Source: Pseudomonadota bacterium (lineage in GTDB: Bacteria; Pseudomonadota; Gammaproteobacteria; Steroidobacterales; Steroidobacteraceae). From it: a DNA stretch of 64,000 nucleotides. The stretch lies in assembly GCA_023391335.1 (NCBI GenBank), contig JAEWBG010000038.1, positions 8,995 through 72,994 of the forward strand, read 5' to 3'. The notes under the pieces were generated by a model. That model did no database searches and was not told the origin of the DNA. It worked only from the letters and a program-made list of their open reading frames with translations. Positions 33,736 through 42,142 of this stretch are shown here, piece by piece. Every line of letters starts with the position of its first letter. Position 1 is the stretch's first letter. A program made the translations under genes and the position numbers.

Positions 33736-34953
33736 ATGGCCAAAATCACCGATAGCGAACGTCGCGCGCCAGGTCCGATTGCAAAGATCGGGCTGGTTCT
33801 TCCGGGCGGTGGAGCTCGGGCTGCGTATCAAGTGGGCGTGCTGCGCGCGGTGGCCGATCTGATCCCGCCGCGGTCGCCAAATCCGTTTCCCGTGATTACC
33901 GGCACCTCGGCCGGAGCCGTGAATGCAACGGCAATCGCCGTGTACGCAGATCGATACCGAGTCGCAGTCGGAAAACTCGAACGCGTTTGGCGCGACTTCC
34001 AAGTGGGGCACGTGTTCAAAGCCGATACGCTCAGCATGCTTCGCTCCGGGCTGCACTGGCTCCTTGCGATGCTGTCGGCGGGCTGGCTGCTGCCTCCGCC
34101 GAAGTCCTTGTTCGATAACTCGCCCTTGCGCGCATTGCTGAAGAAGCAATTCGACTTCGCCAACATCGAACGTGCCATCCAGGCCGGACATCTGGACGCG
34201 ATTGCGATGTCCGCTGCCGGTTACGTGAACGCGCAATCGGTCTCGTTCTATCAATCTAAAGGCGGTTGCGACCCATGGTCGAGAATGCGCCGATGCGGCA
34301 GACCTACGCAGCTCGATCTCGAGCATTTAATGGCGAGCGTCGCGGTCCCATTCCTGTTCCCGCCCGTCTTCATCGAGAATGAGTTCTACGGCGACGGCGC
34401 GATGCGAGAAGCCAATCCATTCAGTCCTGCGATTCACCTTGGTGCGCAGCGGCTGCTCGTCATCGGTACTCGTAACGAATCGCGACCACCACGCAATACG
34501 CCTCATTCGCCGACCTTCGGGCAAATCTTCGGCTACATGCTGGACGCGTTGTTCAGCGACGGTCTCTACGCAGATCTTGAGCGGCTCACGCAGCTCAATG
34601 ACATCGTGGAGCGAGCTGGACCGGTGAGCACGGAAGGCGTGCCGCTGCGTCGCATCGACATGTTGGTCATCCTGCCGAGCAAAGATCTTTCCGACATCGC
34701 GCGCCGACACTTGAACTCATTGCCGCGAACGATTCGAGTGTTGCTGCGTACCATGGGTGCGCTGAACACGGGAGGAGGCCAGTTGATGAGCTATCTCATG
34801 TTCCAGGACACCTACACTCGCGAATTGATTGCGCTCGGATACGAAGATGCGATGAAGCGCTCGGACGATTTGCGAGCATTCTTGGCGGGACTCGCAGTGC
34901 CATCCACGGGCGCGACCGGCACGTTGCGCAAACTGGTTGTCGAGCCGAATTAG
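33736..34953 (+). CDS. Patatin-like phospholipase
   Basis: A 405-residue protein with a complete patatin domain. The oxyanion loop is GGGARAAY (24-31), the nucleophile is S58 in GTSAG (56-60), and the second catalytic residue is the aspartate of YGDGAMREANP near residue 218. It lacks a signal peptide, so it is probably cytoplasmic or membrane-associated. Members release fatty acids from phospholipids or other acyl esters. Residues 280-400 form a helical extension (VLLRTMGALNTGGGQLMSYLMF) shared with other proteobacterial patatins. It is divergent from the peroxiredoxin gene. Physiological substrate unknown. Confidence 0.9.
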   Translation: MAKITDSERRAPGPIAKIGLVLPGGGARAAYQVGVLRAVADLIPPRSPNPFPVITGTSAGAVNATAIAVYADRYRVAVGKLERVWRDFQVGHVFKADTLSMLRSGLHWLLAMLSAGWLLPPPKSLFDNSPLRALLKKQFDFANIERAIQAGHLDAIAMSAAGYVNAQSVSFYQSKGGCDPWSRMRRCGRPTQLDLEHLMASVAVPFLFPPVFIENEFYGDGAMREANPFSPAIHLGAQRLLVIGTRNESRPPRNTPHSPTFGQIFGYMLDALFSDGLYADLERLTQLNDIVERAGPVSTEGVPLRRIDMLVILPSKDLSDIARRHLNSLPRTIRVLLRTMGALNTGGGQLMSYLMFQDTYTRELIALGYEDAMKRSDDLRAFLAGLAVPSTGATGTLRKLVVEPN

Positions 34954-35011
34954 TATGAGGTGATGACGTGAGGGGGTGAAGGCGCGTGGCGCGGGAGCTC
35001 GATCGCGAACC

Positions 35012-36361
35012 TCAGGTCAGGAACCACGTGCCCAGGCCAAGCAACGAGGCGAAGCCAATGCAGTCGGTAAAGGTGGTGACGACCACGCTGCCCGCAATGG
35101 CGGGGTCGATCCCCATGCGTTTCAAGATTAGCGGCACACCCACTCCCACCAAGGCCGCTGCGAACATGTTCGTCATCAATGCGGCGAACACGATGGCCCC
35201 AATCGACCACCGCCCGAACCAGAACCAACCGATTAGGCCCAGTAAGGTCGCCAAGACGACCCCGTTCAGCAAGCCCACTGCGACTTCGCGCAGGAGCAGC
35301 CAGCGCGCATTCGTCCTCTCGATCTGGCCGAGCGCCAAGCCGCGGATGATCAACACCAGCGTTTGACTACCGGCAATGCCACCCATGCTCGAGACGATGG
35401 GGAGCAGCACGGCCAGCGCGACGACCTTCTCGATCGTCGATTCGAACAGTCCGACCACGTTCGCGGCGAGCGTTGCGGTTGCCAGATTCACGATCAGCCA
35501 TACCGCGCGGCGGCGCGCGCTGGAGCGCACGCTAGCGAACATGTCCTCTTCTTCATCGAGGCCGGCCATGCTCATGACCGAATGCTCCGCTTCGCCGCGG
35601 ATCACGTCCACCACGTCGTCGATGGTGATGCGGCCCAAGAGTTTGCCGTCGCTGACCACGGCGGCCGACACGAGGTCGCGATCTTCGAAGAGTTTGGCGA
35701 CTTCTCGAGCTGAGGTCTCGGGCGCGATGCTTTCTACGCTCGAATCCATGACTTCACCGACTGTCTTCTCGGGATCCTCAGTCAGGAGTCGGGAGATATC
35801 GATACCGCCCAGGAATTGATCGTGGCGGTTCACGACGAACAACTGGTCGGTTCGAGCGGGCAGTTCGCCACGCATGCGCAAGTAACGCATAACCACTTCG
35901 AGGGTGACGTCGGGACGCACGGTCACGGCGTCGAGATTCATTAACCCGCCGGCGCTGTCTTCTTCGAACGCAAGCACGGCGGAGAGCCGCTCGCGATCTT
36001 GCGCGTCCATCGAATGCAGAACGCGTTCGTTGAGCGTCTCGGGCAAATCGCCGATGAGGTCCGCCAGATCGTCGAACTCCATGCCTTCGGTCGCAGCAAT
36101 GAGTTCCTCGGCGTCCATGCCGCCGATCAACTCGGCGCGGACTTCTTCATTGAGCTCGATCAGTACGTCGCCTTCGAGTTCGGGATCGACGAACTCCCAA
36201 ACGATTTCACGCTTTGCAGGCGGCAGCGATTCGATGAGCGAGGCGATTTCAGCGGGGTGCAACGAATTGATCATGCGCTGACCGTGGCGCATGGAGCCTT
36301 GCTCGAGCGCACCGCGCAGCGCTGCGAGTCGGCTTTTCGTTTGCTCTGCGACTTCGGTCAT
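35012..36361 (-). CDS. mgtE: Magnesium transporter MgtE
   Basis: A 449-residue Mg2+ channel. It has the MgtE N domain (residues 1-125, with the repeat-like AELIGGMDAEELIAATEGM), two CBS domains (about 130-255) that sense cytoplasmic magnesium, and a C-terminal pore of five membrane helices (about 280-448) with MGGIAGSQTLVLIIRGLALG, whose GxxGSQ-type loop lines the pore. The length and domain order match the family. The ATG at 36361 is preferred to an in-frame TTG six codons upstream. It is the last gene of the leftward run kdsD...rapZ, separated from rapZ by 227 bases, so it may have its own promoter. No M-box-like leader was recognised. Confidence 0.95.
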   Translation of the reverse strand: MTEVAEQTKSRLAALRGALEQGSMRHGQRMINSLHPAEIASLIESLPPAKREIVWEFVDPELEGDVLIELNEEVRAELIGGMDAEELIAATEGMEFDDLADLIGDLPETLNERVLHSMDAQDRERLSAVLAFEEDSAGGLMNLDAVTVRPDVTLEVVMRYLRMRGELPARTDQLFVVNRHDQFLGGIDISRLLTEDPEKTVGEVMDSSVESIAPETSAREVAKLFEDRDLVSAAVVSDGKLLGRITIDDVVDVIRGEAEHSVMSMAGLDEEEDMFASVRSSARRRAVWLIVNLATATLAANVVGLFESTIEKVVALAVLLPIVSSMGGIAGSQTLVLIIRGLALGQIERTNARWLLLREVAVGLLNGVVLATLLGLIGWFWFGRWSIGAIVFAALMTNMFAAALVGVGVPLILKRMGIDPAIAGSVVVTTFTDCIGFASLLGLGTWFLT

Positions 36362-36588
36362 TACAAGAGTCCGTTGCAATCGTCCTGGTTGGCGCTTGAG
36401 TACCGGGAAGGTTATCGACCAAGGATGAGTCGCGGAGTGCGGCGTGTCGAAATCTGCAAATGAGATTTTCGTCCGCGCTCGCCTGCGACGGCGCGCAGTG
36501 TAGCGGAAGAAGGTGGCAGATTCGTCTACGGAAATGCGATTTAAGCCGCTGACTAGTCGTGCCAGTGGCGATCGGATTTCGTCAGGGA

Positions 36589-37491
36589 CTACTCGTGTCG
36601 GCGGCGATCGAATTTCGGCGGCGGTTCATGGGCGCGTCCGACGACCTGGTGACGCGTGTGAACGAGCGGAAATTGTGCGGAGAAATGTCGTGCGAGGCGT
36701 TCTACTAGATATACAGAACGGTGTTGGCCGCCGGTGCATCCAATGGCGATCGTCAGGTAACTGCGATTGGTTTTGAGCAGCTCAGGAATCCATTCCTCTA
36801 AGAACTTAGCGATGTCTGCGAACATCTTGTTCACGATCGGGTGCTGCTCGAGATATTCGGCCACTTCTGGATCGCGGCCGGTGAACCGCGCCAAGCCGGG
36901 TTCCCAATAAGGGTTCGGCAGGCTTCGCACATCGAACACAAAGTCCGCATCGCCAGGCACGCCCTGCCGGTACGCGAACGATTCGAACAAAATCGACATG
37001 CGTCCTTGCACGCGATCGCCCACACGCTGGCGAATGAGTTCGCGCAGCTCGTGCACGCTGGTTCGCGTGGTGTCGAGGATGAGATCCGCAGCATCGGCAA
37101 TGGGCTCGAGCAGTTCGCGCTCCTGCCGAATTGCTTCGGTCAGTCCCAGCCCATCGCGGCTCAGCGGGTGACGTCGCCGCGTCTCGCTATATCGCTTGAG
37201 CAGAGATTCGTCGTCAGCCCGCAGAAACAGCACTTCGCAATGCACGCCGCTGCGCTTCAATTCATCGACCAGCTTCGGAACTGACGCGATCTCGGCTGGG
37301 CGATTACGAGCATCGACACCGACAGCGGTGTAGCCGTAGATGGATTCGTGTGATCGAACGGTGTGAGAGATGAACATCGGCAACAACCCGGCCGGGATGT
37401 TGTCGACGCAGTAATAGTCGAGGTCTTCGAGCATGTGCAAAGCCACGCTCTTCCCGGAACCCGATAACCCGCTCACGATCACGAGACGCAT
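36589..37491 (-). CDS. rapZ: RNase adapter/nucleotide-binding protein RapZ
   Basis: A 300-residue P-loop protein (YvcJ/RapZ family). The Walker A motif is GLSGSGKS (8-15), followed by the family marker YYCVDNIPAGLLP (26-38). The C-terminal domain has the conserved GCTGGQHRSVYLVERLA. In enteric bacteria RapZ guides RNase E to small RNAs that control glucosamine-6-phosphate synthase; whether that applies here is not known. It ends in a basic, Pro-rich stretch not needed for the core fold. In the usual gammaproteobacterial order ptsN stands between hpf and rapZ; here that gene is absent and the space is a 117-base spacer with an 8-bp inverted repeat. Confidence 0.95.
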   Translation of the reverse strand: MRLVIVSGLSGSGKSVALHMLEDLDYYCVDNIPAGLLPMFISHTVRSHESIYGYTAVGVDARNRPAEIASVPKLVDELKRSGVHCEVLFLRADDESLLKRYSETRRRHPLSRDGLGLTEAIRQERELLEPIADAADLILDTTRTSVHELRELIRQRVGDRVQGRMSILFESFAYRQGVPGDADFVFDVRSLPNPYWEPGLARFTGRDPEVAEYLEQHPIVNKMFADIAKFLEEWIPELLKTNRSYLTIAIGCTGGQHRSVYLVERLARHFSAQFPLVHTRHQVVGRAHEPPPKFDRRRHE

Positions 37492-37559
37492 AGCCGAAGG
37501 CTAGCAGGGCGGAGCTGGGGCCGGATAGGGCCAGCGCCCCACAATCAGGGATTCCGGTC

Positions 37560-37594
37560 TCCGCGAGCAGTGCGGGGCAGGACTGTCTCGCGGA
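37560..37594 (-). promoter_or_regulatory. 8-bp inverted repeat between hpf and rapZ
   Basis: TCCGCGAG (37560-37567) and CTCGCGGA (37587-37594) pair perfectly around 19 bases. The element lies in the spacer where ptsN normally sits. It may be a stem at the end of the hpf transcript; no T-run follows on the minus strand. Confidence 0.4.
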
Positions 37595-37608
37595 TGTCAC
37601 AGACCCGC

Positions 37609-37929
37609 TTAGGAGGGACGGACCTTTTGTGCGTCCACCGCGTGATGATCCGAGAGCTTTTCTTTGTGCTTTTTGACGCGGCGATCGAGCTTGTCGGCGA
37701 GCGCGTCGATGGCAGCGTACATGTCCGGCTCGATGGCGTCGGCATAAATGGTGCCGCCGCTCAGGAAAACGGTTGCTTCAGCTTTGTGACGGAGTTTTTC
37801 GACGGTCAGGATGCAGTGAACGTCTATGACGCGATCGGAGTGCCTCACGATTCGATCTAACTTCTTTTCTACGTAGCCTTTGAGTGCGGTGGTGACATCG
37901 ACATGGTGGCCCGAGACGTTCAGTTGCAT
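37609..37929 (-). CDS. hpf: Short ribosome hibernation-promoting factor
   Basis: A 106-residue protein of the HPF/YfiA family that binds the 30S decoding centre and supports 100S dimer formation in resting cells. It starts MQLNVSGHHVDVTTALKGYVEKKL, the normal family start (here split for length: the helix after TTALK contacts rRNA). The middle strand EATVFLSGGTIYAD and the basic helix DKLDRRVKKHKEKL are present. There is no C-terminal dimerisation domain, so it is the short type. It follows rpoN by 102 bases on the same strand, the standard position. The spacer upstream contains heptad-type repeats. Confidence 0.93.
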   Translation of the reverse strand: MQLNVSGHHVDVTTALKGYVEKKLDRIVRHSDRVIDVHCILTVEKLRHKAEATVFLSGGTIYADAIEPDMYAAIDALADKLDRRVKKHKEKLSDHHAVDAQKVRPS

Positions 37930-37947
37930 GATGCCTCCTGTGTAGAA

Positions 37948-38019
37948 GCGGATGGCGGATGCGGATCGCGGGTAGTGCAGGCAAGCCTGTGTGGCAGTCT
38001 GACTATCCGCTAGTCACCA
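37948..38019 (+). repeat. Heptad-type repeats between rpoN and hpf
   Basis: Two perfect GCGGATG heptads at 37948-37961 are followed by CGGATCG. Further right, around 37999-38019, CTATCCG and CTAGTCA recall the GCGGATAG and TGACTAG words seen in other spacers. The array is degenerate. Confidence 0.6.
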
Positions 38020-38031
38020 TCCAACTATGTT

Positions 38032-39474
38032 TCATCTGACGGGAACCCTTTTGCGTTCGCTAGACGGAGGAATACCGAGTGCCTCACGGTATTTCGCCAC
38101 GGTGCGCCGTGCGACCTGCACACCTTCCTGCGAGAGGATGTCTGCGATACGACTATCTGAAAATGGCTTGTCCGGCTCTTCCTGTGCCACCAGTTTGCGG
38201 ATCTTGGCGCGAATGGCGGTGGAAGACATTTCCGTGCCGTCGCTAGCGGCGACGTGGCTGGAGAAGAAGTACCGGAATTCGAACACACCGCGATGGGTGT
38301 GCATGTATTTATTGGTGGTGACGCGGGAGATCGTCGATTCGTGCATCTGCACGGCCTCCGCGACATCCTTGAGAATCATCGGCTGCATGTACTCGTCGCC
38401 GTTCTCAAGGAACGCGGACTGCCGCTGTACGATGCAGCGCGCGACCTTCAGCAACGTTTCGTTGCGGATTTCGAGACTGCGGATCAGCCAGCGCGCTTCC
38501 TGCAATTGCGTCCTCAACATCGCGTGGTCGGGCGAGCGTCCGATGAGTCCGGCATAGCTCTGATTCACGCGTACGCGAGGTAGGCTCGCTGGATTAATCT
38601 CGACGGCCCAGCCGCGTTCGGTTCGGCGCACGAACACGTCGGGCACGATGTACTCGGCCGGTACGGAATGGACGCTCGAGCCCGGCCGAGGTTGGCAAGC
38701 ACGAACCAAGACGAGCGCGTGCTCCATTTCCTCTTCTGTGACTCGCAGCTGGCGCCGCAAGAGTGAGTATTGCTGTTCGGCAACCTGGTCCAGGAAATTG
38801 GCTGCGATGGCCAGTGCAGTTTCGCGACCGGGCGTGTCTGGATCGAGCTGGCGCAGCTGCAGCTGAATGCATTCGCTGACCGACCGAGCGCCGACGCCGG
38901 CTGGATCCATCGCCTGAACGTGCCGCAACACGCGCTCCACTTCTGGGACGGTCGCAACGATTTCAGGCTGCAAATTCTTCGCGATTTCTTCGAGCGGCTC
39001 GATAACGTAGCCGTCGTCGTTGATGGCATCGATGATCGCTGCGCCGATTCGCATGTCCCGATCCGACAGTCGAGACATCTCTAGCTGCCAGCTGAGGTGC
39101 TCTTGCAGGGTCTCGCCGCCTGCGTCGGAGAAATCCTGCGAGTGCTCGTCGCCGGACCAGGGGGTTTCGGACGGGCCCGTAACCTGAGAGTCGCTCCAGT
39201 CCGGATCGTCAATCAGATCGACTTCCTGCTCGCGGTCCGCGGTTGCGGTCTCTTCGGCAGTCGGTGCGGCATCGAGTTGCGGTTCGAGGGTATCGCCGGT
39301 CTCGAGGCTTCCAGCCTCGTCCTCGGCCTCCAGCATGACGTTGGTTTCAAGCGCTTCGCGAATCTGCGCTTGCAGTTCAAGCACTGGCAGCTGGAGCAGG
39401 CGGATCGCCTGTTGCAGCTGCGGCGTCATCGTTAGCTGCTGGCCAAGTTTTAGCTGCAGTGCAGGTTTGAGCAT
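38032..39474 (-). CDS. rpoN: RNA polymerase sigma-54 factor
   Basis: A 480-residue sigma-54. Region I is the Gln/Leu-rich activator-contact segment (LKLGQQLTMTPQLQQAIRLL, residues 6-25), region II is acidic (about 50-115), and region III has the core-binding and HTH parts, ending with the RpoN box ARRTVAKYRE near residue 459 that reads the -24 element. Sigma-54 promoters need an AAA+ enhancer-binding activator; none is encoded in the window. The ATG chosen starts directly at region I (MLKPALQLK). It follows lptB by 88 bases and precedes hpf, as in most Gammaproteobacteria. Confidence 0.96.
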   Translation of the reverse strand: MLKPALQLKLGQQLTMTPQLQQAIRLLQLPVLELQAQIREALETNVMLEAEDEAGSLETGDTLEPQLDAAPTAEETATADREQEVDLIDDPDWSDSQVTGPSETPWSGDEHSQDFSDAGGETLQEHLSWQLEMSRLSDRDMRIGAAIIDAINDDGYVIEPLEEIAKNLQPEIVATVPEVERVLRHVQAMDPAGVGARSVSECIQLQLRQLDPDTPGRETALAIAANFLDQVAEQQYSLLRRQLRVTEEEMEHALVLVRACQPRPGSSVHSVPAEYIVPDVFVRRTERGWAVEINPASLPRVRVNQSYAGLIGRSPDHAMLRTQLQEARWLIRSLEIRNETLLKVARCIVQRQSAFLENGDEYMQPMILKDVAEAVQMHESTISRVTTNKYMHTHRGVFEFRYFFSSHVAASDGTEMSSTAIRAKIRKLVAQEEPDKPFSDSRIADILSQEGVQVARRTVAKYREALGIPPSSERKRVPVR

Positions 39475-39562
39475 TCGTCTCGCAACTTGAGCGCCGGCAT
39501 GAAGTGCGGCGCTGGTACATCCCAACTATCGAAGGTCGTCTCCGGTTGCCACGCCGGCGCGG

Positions 39563-40288
39563 CTAGAGACGGAATTCCTGGCCCAAGTACACCTCACGAA
39601 CCTGCTGATTTGCAAGGATCTCATCCGCAGTTCCCGCCGCAATCACCGAGCCGCCGCTTACGATGTAGGCGCGCGAACAAATTCCTAATGTTTCTCGAAC
39701 GTTATGGTCGGTGATGAGTACGCCGATATTGCGCGCGCTCAGGTGACGAATGATTCGTTGGATGTCCAAGACGGAGATCGGATCAACGCCGGCGAAGGGT
39801 TCGTCCAAGAGCATGAAGCGCGGTTCCGCAGCCAGCGCTCGTGCGATCTCCACGCGGCGTCGTTCCCCGCCTGAGAGGCTTTGCCCGATGCTGTTGCGGA
39901 TATGGCCGATATGCAGTTCTTCCAAGAGACCTTCGAGGAGCTGTTTGCGACGTTCCGCGGACACATCGGTACGCGTTTCCAGGATCGCGCGGATGTTGTC
40001 TTCGACGCTGAGCTTGCGGAACACCGAGGCCTCTTGGGGCAGGTAGCCCAGACCCAATTGGGCTCTTTTGTGGACCGGCAGTTTCGAAACGTCGTGTTGG
40101 TCAATGACGATGCGGCCTGCGTCCATGGGCACGAGCCCAACGATCATATAAAACGCCGTGGTCTTGCCGGCGCCGTTGGGGCCCAACAGTCCGACCACTT
40201 CACCGCTTTCGACTTGAAGCGAGAGATCTTTGACGACTTGTCGGGCGCGAAATCGTTTTGCCAGCCCCTCGACGAGCAGGCGGCTCAT
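39563..40288 (-). CDS. lptB: LPS export ABC transporter ATPase LptB
   Basis: A 241-residue ABC ATPase that powers extraction of lipopolysaccharide from the inner membrane with LptF and LptG. Walker A is GPNGAGKTT (36-44), the Q-loop lies in LPQEASVFRKLSV, the signature is LSGGERRR, and Walker B is FMLLDEPFAGVDP. The QEASVF-R and DHNV segments are typical of LptB rather than of other ABC ATPases. The start overlaps the lptA stop by four bases (ATGA), so the two are translationally coupled. lptF and lptG are not in the window; they usually lie elsewhere in Gammaproteobacteria. Confidence 0.96.
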   Translation of the reverse strand: MSRLLVEGLAKRFRARQVVKDLSLQVESGEVVGLLGPNGAGKTTAFYMIVGLVPMDAGRIVIDQHDVSKLPVHKRAQLGLGYLPQEASVFRKLSVEDNIRAILETRTDVSAERRKQLLEGLLEELHIGHIRNSIGQSLSGGERRRVEIARALAAEPRFMLLDEPFAGVDPISVLDIQRIIRHLSARNIGVLITDHNVRETLGICSRAYIVSGGSVIAAGTADEILANQQVREVYLGQEFRL

Positions 40289-40953
40289 GAACCGATCTCG
40301 CTCGCGCCTGGCGCATGCGCGGCGGTGTCGGACGTGGTGGCGCCAGTACTGCCGCTCGACTTGGGACGCGGACGGATGATGCCCTTTACTCTGCCGGACG
40401 TATGACCCTCAGAAGTCACTCGCACGCTTTCATCGCGCACGTTGTAGACAACAGTTCCCCCGGAGATTTCCTGATCGTGACCGTGCGTGAACCAGACGTC
40501 GTTCGAGAGGGTCACCAAGCCTGCTCTGAAATCGTAATCGATCACGCCGGCACGCCCGCGAACTTGCTTTTCGGCCGCAACGCCGCGTTGCTCGAAAGTC
40601 GCCGGCGATCCCTCGATCCTTGCGCTCGCAATCGTGCCGTTGCTAAACACCGCACTCGCGCGATTTGAGGTGAGATCCGCTTCCGCAGTTTGGATGTGCA
40701 CGGCGCGATCGAACGTCCAGTGGCTTTGGTCCGAACGCGTGTCCGAGGCTGTTGCATGTTCCGATGCGATCGAATTCGGCCCTTGCTCGATGCGAACGTT
40801 CCCTTCGAGTTCCAACGTGTCAGAGCGGAAGCTGGCCGTCACGACATCCGCGCTGACCTGCAGATTGCCTTGCAGCACCAATGGTTGTGCAGCATGCGCC
40901 AACGAGCCGATGCCGCTCAGGACGAGGAACGCCATAACGTGTTCAGCGCGCAT
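40285..40953 (-). CDS. lptA: LPS transport periplasmic bridge protein LptA
   Basis: A 222-residue periplasmic protein of the OstA/LptA family, whose beta-jellyroll units form the bridge that carries LPS to the outer membrane. It has a signal peptide (AFLVLSGIGSLAHA then A, about 8-21), the LEGNVRIEQG motif at the first jellyroll edge, and a DYDFRAGLVTLSNDVWF late strand. The last 35 residues are low-complexity (Ser, Thr, Ala, Pro rich), which is longer than in E. coli. An in-frame ATG at 40998 is an alternative start; the one used lies directly at the signal peptide and overlaps the lptC end by 11 bases. The stop overlaps the lptB start. Confidence 0.9.
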   Translation of the reverse strand: MRAEHVMAFLVLSGIGSLAHAAQPLVLQGNLQVSADVVTASFRSDTLELEGNVRIEQGPNSIASEHATASDTRSDQSHWTFDRAVHIQTAEADLTSNRASAVFSNGTIASARIEGSPATFEQRGVAAEKQVRGRAGVIDYDFRAGLVTLSNDVWFTHGHDQEISGGTVVYNVRDESVRVTSEGHTSGRVKGIIRPRPKSSGSTGATTSDTAAHAPGASEIGS

Positions 40954-41500
40954 CGGGTTGGAGAGTTCCAGTGACGGTACGTGCGAGAAGCTTTTCATTC
41001 TTTAGATCGGCGCGGAAGCTATTCGCGCGCATGGTATTGGAACCGAATTGGAAAGTGACAGGCGTGTTCACGCTGTAGGCGATTTGCTTTTCGGTGTCGA
41101 GTGCGAGCGCCTCGGTGCGCAGGCCCATCGAAACGTGTTGATCGAGCGGATGTAGTTCGACATCTCCCTGCAACTGCAGCACGCGCGAGTCGGCAGGCAG
41201 AGAGCCTTTGTCTGCCGTCAACGCCCACTCCTTGCCGGGCACCTGGAAGTAGTGTGCTCGCACATCACTCAGCAGGATGGTCCCCGAGGTGTTCTGTTGT
41301 TCAATGCGTGTGGCGGTCACTTGGATTCCAGGCGTGCCGTCAGGTTGCGTCTCGGTAATAACAGCGTCGCTCAGAAAGTACGCGGGCGGTCCTTGCGTAT
41401 TCGCGTTGACGAGCGGTGCAGCACTGCGGTTCATGTATGCGCCGGAGCCGATGACGATTGCGGCAAGCAAAGCACTCAATGCGATCCAACGCCAATTCAC
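40943..41500 (-). CDS. lptC: LPS export inner-membrane-anchored protein LptC
   Basis: A 185-residue protein with one N-terminal membrane helix (about 6-22) and a periplasmic jellyroll domain that receives LPS from LptBFG and passes it to LptA. The strand patterns YFLSDAVITETQPDG and RVLQLQGDVELH fit the LptC fold, and the position between kdsC and lptA is the standard one. I chose the GTG two bases after the kdsC stop because GGGG precedes it at good spacing; an ATG at 41545 would overlap kdsC by 43 bases. Sequence similarity in this family is low, so the assignment rests partly on context. Confidence 0.88.
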   Translation of the reverse strand: MNWRWIALSALLAAIVIGSGAYMNRSAAPLVNANTQGPPAYFLSDAVITETQPDGTPGIQVTATRIEQQNTSGTILLSDVRAHYFQVPGKEWALTADKGSLPADSRVLQLQGDVELHPLDQHVSMGLRTEALALDTEKQIAYSVNTPVTFQFGSNTMRANSFRADLKNEKLLARTVTGTLQPDAR

Positions 41501-41502
41501 GT

Positions 41503-42006
41503 TTACCCCAGGGCGCGGCGCCGGCCTTCGAGAATGAGATCGCACACTTCGCGCACTGCGCCTTGACCACCTGCAGCCTGCGTAATGAAGTGAGCCTGGG
41601 ACTTTACGCTCGGATGAGCATCCGCGACCGCGATTGCGAGCCGAGCGACTTCGAATAGCGGTAGATCAGGGCTGTCATCGCCGACGCATGCAACGGACTG
41701 AGGTCCGAGCGCCAGGATGTCGAGCAATTCGCGCAATGCGGCGAGTTTGTCGGCGACACCTTGACGGATCCAAGTCACGCCGAGTTCGCTCATACGCTTT
41801 TCGACCGCGCGCGAGTCACGGCCCGAAATCACGGCGACCTGTATGTTGGCGCGCAGAAGCTGCACGATGCCGGCGCCATCGCGCACGTGAAAGCATTTCA
41901 TCTCTTCGCCGCGAGCGGTGAAGTAGAGGCGGCCGTCGGTCAGGACGCCATCGACATCGAACACCACTAGGCGGATGTCGTTTGCACGTTCGATGAGGGT
42001 ATCCAT
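41503..42006 (-). CDS. kdsC: 3-deoxy-D-manno-octulosonate 8-phosphate phosphatase
   Basis: A 167-residue HAD phosphatase without a cap domain, as usual for KdsC tetramers. The nucleophile motif is FDVDGVLTDG near residue 15 (DxD), motif II is the serine in VISGRDS, and motif III/IV is CVGDDSPDLPLF. It removes phosphate from Kdo-8-phosphate to give Kdo for LPS. It lies between kdsD and lptC in the conserved Kdo-Lpt cluster. The ATG chosen is 45 bases inside the open frame; the upstream part overlaps a heptad array and is not conserved-looking. Confidence 0.94.
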   Translation of the reverse strand: MDTLIERANDIRLVVFDVDGVLTDGRLYFTARGEEMKCFHVRDGAGIVQLLRANIQVAVISGRDSRAVEKRMSELGVTWIRQGVADKLAALRELLDILALGPQSVACVGDDSPDLPLFEVARLAIAVADAHPSVKSQAHFITQAAGGQGAVREVCDLILEGRRRALG

Positions 42007-42012
42007 GAGAAG

Positions 42013-42047
42013 AGTGATTAGTGACTTGTGACTAGCGGATAGGCGGA
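42013..42047 (+). repeat. Five imperfect 7-bp units upstream of kdsC
   Basis: AGTGATT, AGTGACT, TGTGACT, AGCGGAT and AGGCGGA follow each other in exact 7-base steps, starting six bases from the kdsC start codon. The first three are the reverse complement type of the AGTCACY units seen near 22.5 kb. Confidence 0.85.
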
Positions 42048-42103
42048 GCAAGACCGGACGCAGGAACGGGGCCGCCTCGCTAAGGCCGGGCCGACGGCTG
42101 CTT

Positions 42104-42131
42104 CGCTATCAGCGATCCGCGATCCGCTATC
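42104..42131 (+). repeat. Four 7-bp units downstream of kdsD
   Basis: CGCTATC, AGCGATC, CGCGATC, CGCTATC follow in exact 7-base steps and end 11 bases before the kdsD stop codon. On the opposite strand the unit reads GATAGCG or GATCGCG. Confidence 0.88.
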
Positions 42132-42142
42132 GAACGTATTCG

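Noticed and set aside
36362..36588. Magnesium riboswitch (M-box) upstream of mgtE
   Set aside because: No M-box-like conserved blocks were recognised; a covariance-model search would be needed to overturn this.
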